A DNA stretch of 11,632 bases from DASCNA01 sp036011305 (GTDB lineage: Bacteria > Verrucomicrobiota > Lentisphaeria > Victivallales > GWF2-38-69). The translations under genes and the position numbers were made by a program. The stretch covers positions 1 through 11,632 of the forward strand of contig DASCNA010000028.1 of the NCBI GenBank assembly GCA_036011305.1, in the 5' to 3' direction. The notes under the pieces are model-generated. The model saw only the letters and a list, made by a program, of their open reading frames with translations. It made no database searches and was not told the DNA's origin. Positions 1 to 4,493 of this stretch are shown in pieces (the stretch's first letter is position 1; each line of letters starts with the position of its first letter).

Positions 1-24
1 ATAATAATAATAATAATAATAATT
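1..24 (+). repeat. ATA trinucleotide tract (at least 7 units) inside the MFS gene
   Basis: Seven ATA triplets followed by ATT run from the first base to the internal Met codon at 25. They are in frame with the transporter and encode eight isoleucines. The tract is cut by the window edge, so its true length is unknown. Unit gain or loss would keep the frame and change only the number of Ile residues. Confidence 0.9.
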
Positions 25-693
25 ATGACTTTTTTTATTAAATTTCCTGATTTTAATATCAAAAATGTAGATAATTTACATGGAGATAATGTAGTTAGTG
101 AAAAATTCTCAAAATGGACATTAGATATTTATCTTGTAGGAATACTGATGTTTTTTTATGTTTTATCATATATGGGTTTTACCTACTGGGTAGTTGATTA
201 TGTTACAGTGAATTTTCACCTGAATATTATGATTGCTACCTTCGGTTTAAGTTTGTTTTGGATTTTTTATGCAATTGGTGTTTTTATATCAAGTTTTGCT
301 GTAAAAAAAATACTGCTTTCAAAATATATGCTTTTTTCAGGAATTATAGCAATAATAGCATATATACTTATTTTAAATTCTCATAACTATTTAATGTTTT
401 ATATATCTATATCTTTACTTGGGTACGGATGTTCAACTATTTTTTCTTCAACTATTTCTTATGGTACTCTTATGATTAAAAAACCATCGCCAATTCTTGT
501 AGGTTTTTTCATCGCCATATCTTCGATTGGAATTATTATTACAGAACAGTTCTCAAGTTTCTTACAGGCAGAATTAGGGCTTAAAGCTGTAATTTGGACT
601 AGTGTTGGGTATATGGTATTAGCTATGATTGTTCTGTGTTTGATAATGATAAGGCGTAGAGGCATTGTTGTTAATAAATTTCTTGATAGATAG
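1..693 (+). CDS. MFS transporter, C-terminal half (TsgA-like), 5' partial
   Basis: This is a membrane carrier of the major facilitator superfamily; the substrate is not predictable. The frame is open from base 1, so the gene begins outside the window. The ATG at 25 is probably internal, because the preceding in-frame ATA codons read as isoleucines that would finish TM6. Counting from that Met, a hydrophilic central loop (about 10-30) is followed by six hydrophobic segments at about 31-58, 68-92, 100-117, 121-150, 155-180 and 188-209, ending in an Arg-rich tail. This is TM7-TM12 of a 12-span MFS protein. From memory, the order KW..., SYMGF.YWV, then KKPSPILVGF (152-161) resembles E. coli/Salmonella TsgA (KWG..., GQLGFISWV, VPSPKLVNF). 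The superfamily call is firm; the TsgA-like subgroup is a recollection-based inference. I see no clear terminator after the stop. Confidence 0.82.
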   Translation: MIIIIIIIMTFFIKFPDFNIKNVDNLHGDNVVSEKFSKWTLDIYLVGILMFFYVLSYMGFTYWVVDYVTVNFHLNIMIATFGLSLFWIFYAIGVFISSFAVKKILLSKYMLFSGIIAIIAYILILNSHNYLMFYISISLLGYGCSTIFSSTISYGTLMIKKPSPILVGFFIAISSIGIIITEQFSSFLQAELGLKAVIWTSVGYMVLAMIVLCLIMIRRRGIVVNKFLDR

Positions 694-913
694 CGGTTAT
701 ACTATATAAATCCTTATAGATTATTCTATTTCTTTAAAGATATTTTAGGGTAAAATATTTTCCATTATGTTAAATATGCTAAAATGTTTAGCGTGTTTAT
801 TCCGGGTATTTTATTTGCTGATATTTATTGAATAATTTATTATGTTAATTTATATCTTCGAATTTATATAAGAAGATCGTCTTTTCTTATTTAATTTAAT
901 TGAGGATTATTAC

Positions 914-1114
914 ATGCGAAAACATCATGAATTGTATATGAATTATAGAAGCGAACTGGCACAGGAATTGTGGAATACTTTTTTTATAAATATTCGAAAC
1001 ATTAATCAGAATATAATAAGGAAGTGTTTTGAGCAAAAATATTCTGTTGACTCTACAACAGAAGTACTAAGGAAAAAATATAACCTCAGAGATGTGCATG
1101 ATATTTTGTTGTAA
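914..1114 (+). CDS. Small hypothetical protein, 66 aa
   Basis: I do not recognise this protein. It is short, hydrophilic and mostly helical in character. It has no hydrophobic segment long enough to cross a membrane, and a single Cys. A GAGG ribosome-binding site at 902-905 lies 8 nt before the ATG, which supports it as a real gene. The tail (TEVLRKKYNLRDVHDILL) looks like a compact helical end. A perfect palindrome 66 nt past the stop would serve as its terminator. The flanking non-coding stretches (694-913 and 1115-1180) show no other gene. It is probably transcribed alone. It could be a small regulator or an orphan toxin or antitoxin, but no motif supports either. Confidence 0.5.
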   Translation: MRKHHELYMNYRSELAQELWNTFFINIRNINQNIIRKCFEQKYSVDSTTEVLRKKYNLRDVHDILL

Positions 1115-1180
1115 CTATTATATGCAAAATTAAGGTGCCTTTGATATAGTACTGGGACCTATGTGGATAGTGAAGCTTAA

Positions 1181-1218
1181 ACAAAAGGGGGATTAGAATA
1201 TTCTAATCCCCCTTTTGT
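1181..1218. terminator. Perfect 38-bp palindrome, probable rho-independent terminator
   Basis: The left arm ACAAAAGGGGGATTAGAA, a central TA, and its exact complement form a palindrome without a single mismatch. As RNA it gives about 17 pairs and a 4-nt loop, with a five G:C block and a short T run (CCCCCTTTTG) at the 3' side. The arms are symmetrical, so it could stop transcription in either direction. It most likely ends the unit carrying the 66-aa gene. Confidence 0.7.
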
Positions 1219-1291
1219 AGTATATACATATATTTCCTTTATTATTTATATCTATTTACTGTAATCAATTAGTGATTATTGTATTTTTGTG

Positions 1292-1317
1292 TATAATATG
1301 CTAATGATAATATCATT
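1292..1317 (+). promoter_or_regulatory. Putative -10 box with overlapping Fur-like palindrome
   Basis: A perfect TATAAT lies at 1292-1297, about 70 nt before the ATG of the 266-aa gene. Only a weak -35 (TTAGTG, 1269-1274, 17-nt spacing) is visible. Just downstream, 1303-1317 is a 15-bp palindrome (AATGATA-A-TATCATT). The segment 1300-1311 (GCTAATGATAAT) matches 11 of 12 bases of the left part of the classical Fur box, but the right half is displaced. A further GATAAT follows at 1319-1324. The position at the expected transcription start suits a repressor site. In such AT-rich DNA a chance match is possible. Confidence 0.35.
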
Positions 1318-1365
1318 TGATAATACCAATGAAAATATATTTTCTCAATATTTAACGGTGCAGTT

Positions 1366-2166
1366 ATGAAAAATTTTTTATCAACAAAAGAAATAACAGA
1401 GATTACGAATAAATCCTATCCTACAATTAATCGCTGGGTAAATAAAGTAAAGAAAGACAAAGATTTAAATAAATATACAATAGTAGAAAAAGAGTTAAAT
1501 AAGAATATTGTTAAAGTAGATATTGAGTTGGTAAAGAAGAATTTTGTGTTGAACGAAAAATATAAAAATAATCAGGTTAATAATCAAAAAGATAATACCA
1601 CTGTACGATATGATGCTCAAAATGATAATGATTTAGCAAATGTCAATGGTAACGAATCAAATCAAAAAGATAATATCACATATAATTTACTGGAACGTAA
1701 TAGAGAATCAAATGTCTTACTTAAGTCAAACAGTGATACCATTAAAGAACTTCAGGATACAGTAAAAAAGCTTCTAGAACCTTCTCCATTTTATAGATTA
1801 ACAACATTCTGGCTATCTGTTGGTTTTATTATTTTATTTATAGCCGTATGTGGAATTGGATATTTGTATTTAACAGAGACAAAAGCTGAATATAATAACA
1901 ACTGCGCAACTCTTGTTGATCAGGTTAAGGATATTAAAGCCCATAATCAGGTTTTAATTTTATCTTATGAAAAAAAGATTTTGGAATTGAAAAATGATAA
2001 TAAGGTATCCATTTCAAAAATGGAAAACAGTCATAATGATTATAAACAATCTAACCAAGTACTAATAAAACAGTATTTAGATATTATTTCAGAGCTGAAA
2101 AAAGAAAGTAGAGATTTAAAAAATATTCTAAGTGGAAATAATAAGAGGAAAACGGTAAAAGAATAG
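1366..2166 (+). CDS. Membrane-anchored helix-turn-helix / coiled-coil protein, function unknown
   Basis: I do not recognise this 266-aa protein as a named family. Residues about 4-26 (STKEITEITNKSYPTINRWV) look like a MerR/excisionase-type helix-turn-helix. A basic region (27-68) follows, then an Asn/Asp/Gln-rich linker (68-108) that repeats NQKDN, a short helical stretch (108-137), and one strong membrane span (about 147-169) with no charged residue. The C-terminal part (171-258) is rich in Lys, Glu, Leu and Ile in a coiled-coil-like pattern. No N-terminal signal peptide is present, so the N-terminus is probably cytoplasmic and the coiled coil extracytoplasmic, as in one-component membrane regulators, although those use a winged helix. 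The ribosome-binding site before the ATG is weak. The gene converges with the 94-aa gene. A sensor/regulator or a DNA-anchoring membrane protein are both possible. Confidence 0.6.
   Translation: MKNFLSTKEITEITNKSYPTINRWVNKVKKDKDLNKYTIVEKELNKNIVKVDIELVKKNFVLNEKYKNNQVNNQKDNTTVRYDAQNDNDLANVNGNESNQKDNITYNLLERNRESNVLLKSNSDTIKELQDTVKKLLEPSPFYRLTTFWLSVGFIILFIAVCGIGYLYLTETKAEYNNNCATLVDQVKDIKAHNQVLILSYEKKILELKNDNKVSISKMENSHNDYKQSNQVLIKQYLDIISELKKESRDLKNILSGNNKRKTVKE
1582..1675 (+). repeat. Two copies of a 16-nt direct repeat inside the HTH/coiled-coil gene
   Basis: AATCAAAAAGATAATA occurs at 1582-1597 and again at 1660-1675, offset by 78 nt (26 codons). Both copies encode NQKDN in the linker between the helix-turn-helix and the membrane span. 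The repeat suggests that the linker grew by an old in-frame duplication. Confidence 0.65.
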
Positions 2167-2235
2167 TGAAAAACTGTTCAGGTATAGAGCTATTTAATAT
2201 TTTAACTGTATTAGCTTATTTTTCTCAAAATCAAT

Positions 2236-2520
2236 TTAGTCGTCTGAATATAATTCTTCGCCGTTGCTGTCGGTTATTGTTGTTGTTATTGGGATAGCAC
2301 CTTTATTTCGGGATGTCCACTCTTCTTCGGTACTGAGAGTTTGCATTCTGCCCTCAATATCATATGAATCAAGTAATTCTTCCCATCTTTCTTCTGATAA
2401 TAGTTTTTTACTTTCCTCATCCATATTTCTAAGAATATCATCATTAATAATTAATTTTCTGGTAACAGTTACTTTATGGAATTCCTGTTGTGTTATTGTA
2501 ATAGGAGGTTTCATTTTCAT
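2236..2520 (-). CDS. Hypothetical acidic protein, 94 aa
   Basis: I do not recognise this protein. It has a beta-like N-terminal part (about 5-26, TITQQEFHKVTVTRKLII), a charged helical middle rich in Glu (about 30-68), and a Thr-rich then acidic tail ending in two Asp. No membrane segment or Cys is present. The minus strand was chosen over an overlapping plus-strand reading because a GGAG ribosome-binding site (2526-2529) precedes the ATG by about 6 nt, and because the opposite reading is a low-complexity Ser/Ile/Leu/Val string. The gene follows the hemerythrin gene in the same direction after 65 nt and may be co-transcribed with it, as no terminator stem is visible between them. It converges with the 266-aa gene across a gap of about 70 nt. 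Confidence 0.6.
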   Translation of the reverse strand: MKMKPPITITQQEFHKVTVTRKLIINDDILRNMDEESKKLLSEERWEELLDSYDIEGRMQTLSTEEEWTSRNKGAIPITTTITDSNGEELYSDD

Positions 2521-2585
2521 TGTCTCTCCGCTTATTGTTATAAGGATGATAGAATGGGTAGGTTAAAAAATCTTAGTCACTACTT

Positions 2586-3011
2586 TTACGAAAAGAATTT
2601 ATCTTCGTATTTATGATATAAAAAATCTATCATTTGCTTATCATATCGATGTATTTGTAATAGCAAACCTTTAAGAAGTATTTCTAAAAGTTCATAACGT
2701 CTACATAATGATATGTTTCCATTAGCTGTTTCAGTTTCAAGTTCTTCTATCAACTTTTTCAACTTATTATGTTCAGATTTATGTGCATCATGTTCTGTGT
2801 AAGAATTATCTTTCATAAACTTTTCTTCAGTTTCATAATGCTTGAACATTATTTTTTTTAACTCTTGGATTTTTTTAAGAAATAAAACATCTTCTTCGGA
2901 TGAAGAAGTCAATATATTAGATATATCTTTTAAGATTTTTTTATGCTGTTTATCAAGTCCTTCTACCCCGAGTTTAACATGTGAAATTTTAAAGTCTTCG
3001 TCTTTTGACAT
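2586..3011 (-). CDS. Bacteriohemerythrin (non-heme di-iron oxygen-binding protein)
   Basis: A cytoplasmic four-helix-bundle protein of the hemerythrin family, which binds O2 at a di-iron centre and serves in oxygen sensing, delivery or protection. Its 141 aa are close to the usual single-domain length. Ligand positions are visible as H23 (DKQHKKIL), H58 and E62 (KHYETEEKFM), H77 and H81 (HKSEH), and D124 (YDKQM). The fifth His, expected five residues before this Asp, is Gln119 (codon CAA), while a His sits at 121. The domain starts at the N-terminus with no signal peptide or fused methyl-acceptor domain. A GAGG ribosome-binding site 12 nt before the ATG overlaps a 10-bp palindrome (3017-3026). 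The family call is firm; normal iron binding is not assured. Confidence 0.88.
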   Translation of the reverse strand: MSKDEDFKISHVKLGVEGLDKQHKKILKDISNILTSSSEEDVLFLKKIQELKKIMFKHYETEEKFMKDNSYTEHDAHKSEHNKLKKLIEELETETANGNISLCRRYELLEILLKGLLLQIHRYDKQMIDFLYHKYEDKFFS

Positions 3012-3060
3012 TTTTAAGGTTAACCTCAGTTAATATTTTTTAGAAAAACAATCTGATTAA

Positions 3061-3089
3061 ATTCTAATATATTATTTTTTAAAAATCAA
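3061..3089 (-). promoter_or_regulatory. Putative promoter of the hemerythrin gene
   Basis: On the minus strand, TTGATT (3084-3089) and TAGAAT (3061-3066) are separated by exactly 17 nt, matching the housekeeping-sigma consensus at 4/6 and 5/6 positions. The site lies about 50 nt upstream of the hemerythrin start codon, suggesting transcription apart from the upstream 335-aa gene. Confidence 0.5.
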
Positions 3090-3223
3090 TAATACGAATT
3101 AAGATATTTAAGTATAAAATAAAAAAGAAAGTGTATCAGTAATAAAGTGTGAATTTTATTGGGAAAATATTTTATGATGCTAATTATTTACTGAATGAGT
3201 AATAGTAGTTTCTGAGAATTAAA

Positions 3224-4231
3224 TTAAAGAGATTCTAGGTAGCTGTTAACAATTTTTTCAATCTCTTTAGGTGGAATAGCACTTCCTGTCAGTCGTGGTG
3301 AACCTCCGATTATATCTCCGCCGCCCCATGAGTTTGATGAAGAAAGAGGTATATTCTCAATATTATTTAAGGCTTTATAAAGTTTTTTGATAGGAAATTT
3401 GTCAAATTGTGACATTTTGCCAATTGAATAAGTAAAAGAATTATTTTTATTTTTGTATACGGATATATAGGCTCGGATTCCGGTGTGATCCAGACCAGTT
3501 CTAGCTGCTGCTCCTATTTCTTTGATTAATGTCCAATTTTTTCCTCCACCAAGTTTTTCAAAACGCAGATCCAGTGGTATTAAACCGTTTTTTCCCTCAC
3601 AATATTTATCAATTTTACTGCTGATAGATAATATTGTATTTGCAATTTCAACATTATTCATTGCAAATAATTTAAATGAAATTCTGGCTTTTGTATATGG
3701 TTCAAAAATCCATTCAAGTTCCTGCATCAGCTTGGAGTTAGGATCAAAAGGATACGCACCTGCAGTTGTGTCAAGAATATCCTCAGAGAAAACAAGTCTG
3801 TTAATTAAAGGGGTAATTTTACGGCCTGAAATTTTATTATGATTTTGTAATAGCCAGACAGATAATGAAACATCCTGGTCAGAGTCATTTACAAAAATAT
3901 TTAGTTTGGGAGATCCGTTTTCCCTGAATGATTCCATTAATCCCTGGCGCAGTGCCATATATACTTGAGCACATGTACTTCTTGTTGCCATTCTATCTAC
4001 TTCTTCATGGTGATTAAAATTTACTATACATTTTCCTGCATTAAAACGTGTCATTCCGTATACAAAACCATCCAAAGCAACTGAATAGCGAGGTGCATAT
4101 TTTATAAATTCATTCCATTTAATTTCTTCTCTAGGGAAGACGTATAAGTTTATTCCTTCTTCCAGTTGTACTGTGGGAGATGATTTGTCCAGAATAGAGC
4201 TTAGCATATTATCAGAATTTTTATTTGGCAT
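3224..4231 (-). CDS. Conserved protein of unknown function with DHH/DHHA1-like motifs, 335 aa
   Basis: I cannot assign an established name. The sequence is soluble, with no signal peptide or membrane span. Conspicuous motifs are ALDG (52-55), NFNHHEEVDR followed by ATRSTC (71-87), NDSDQDV then a hydrophobic helix (115-128), EDILDTTAGAYPF (150-162), LGGGKNW (227-233) and a glycine-rich end, SWGGGDIIGGSPR (301-313), before a helix. The paired His followed by a Thr/Ser cluster, the DxDxD stretch and the late glycine-rich loop recall DHH/DHHA1 phosphoesterases. The order of motifs differs from the classical one, however, so this is inference. I recall similar unnamed proteins in other bacteria but no function. 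The ATG has an AGGA ribosome-binding site about 10 nt upstream. The gene is divergent from cphA across 262 bp, and shared control is plausible. Confidence 0.6.
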   Translation of the reverse strand: MPNKNSDNMLSSILDKSSPTVQLEEGINLYVFPREEIKWNEFIKYAPRYSVALDGFVYGMTRFNAGKCIVNFNHHEEVDRMATRSTCAQVYMALRQGLMESFRENGSPKLNIFVNDSDQDVSLSVWLLQNHNKISGRKITPLINRLVFSEDILDTTAGAYPFDPNSKLMQELEWIFEPYTKARISFKLFAMNNVEIANTILSISSKIDKYCEGKNGLIPLDLRFEKLGGGKNWTLIKEIGAAARTGLDHTGIRAYISVYKNKNNSFTYSIGKMSQFDKFPIKKLYKALNNIENIPLSSSNSWGGGDIIGGSPRLTGSAIPPKEIEKIVNSYLESL

Positions 4232-4388
4232 TTTTTTAAATTCCTGTTTAAATTGAGGTAAAATTATTTCTGTATTGTAACTGATTCTTAATATGGCTGA
4301 AATATTTTAAATTTTTGATATAATATTCGTTACCACTTATTTAGAATAACTTGAAATTAGTAATTATAACAATTATATAAAAATATTG

Positions 4389-4407
4389 TCGTTTTAAAAT
4401 AAAACGA
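4389..4407. promoter_or_regulatory. Candidate operator: 19-bp palindrome between the 335-aa gene and cphA
   Basis: TCGTTTTA and TAAAACGA are perfect 8-nt arms around AAA, in the middle of the divergent intergenic region and about 21 nt upstream of the proposed cphA -35 box. No T run follows, and it lies between divergent starts, so a DNA-binding-protein site is likelier than a terminator. The regulator is unknown. Confidence 0.4.
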
Positions 4408-4423
4408 TATATTTTTATATGAA

Positions 4424-4456
4424 ATACATTCATTAATAATTAATGTATAGTATAAT
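4424..4456 (+). promoter_or_regulatory. Putative cphA promoter overlapped by a 25-bp near-palindrome
   Basis: A perfect TATAAT is at 4451-4456, with a weak -35 (TTCATT, 4429-4434) 16 nt upstream. This leaves a leader of about 30 nt before the cphA ATG. The -35 and spacer lie inside a near-perfect palindrome (4424-4448) with outer arms ATACATT and AATGTAT. A second register, CATTAATAATTAATG (4431-4445), lies inside it. Such an overlap is typical of repressor control. An ArgR-type box would be logical for an arginine-storing polymer, but the match to the ArgR consensus is poor. Confidence 0.45.
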
Positions 4457-4493
4457 AAACTTTAATTCTTTTAAATATATATGGAGGGTTTAA

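Noticed and set aside
694..913. Search for a gene, tRNA or terminator between the MFS gene and the 66-aa gene
   Set aside because: Only AT-rich sequence with weak, short inverted repeats is present; nothing could be supported.
1020..1218. Possible small RNA (6S-like) ending at the 38-bp palindrome
   Set aside because: A short GAAGCTTAAAC-like stretch recalled 6S RNA. No matching 5' arm or central bubble could be traced, and it would overlap the 66-aa gene.
2264..2566. Plus-strand open frame opposite the 94-aa gene
   Set aside because: It is low-complexity Ser/Ile/Leu/Val with no ribosome-binding site, while the minus-strand frame has a clear GGAG and a normal protein composition.
3181..3223. 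Terminator after the 335-aa gene
   Set aside because: Only a 5-bp stem (TTACT/AGTAA) with no T run was found.
4424..4448. ArgR box upstream of cphA
   Set aside because: The palindrome is real, but it does not carry the TGAAT-N4-ATTCA core, so naming ArgR is not supported.
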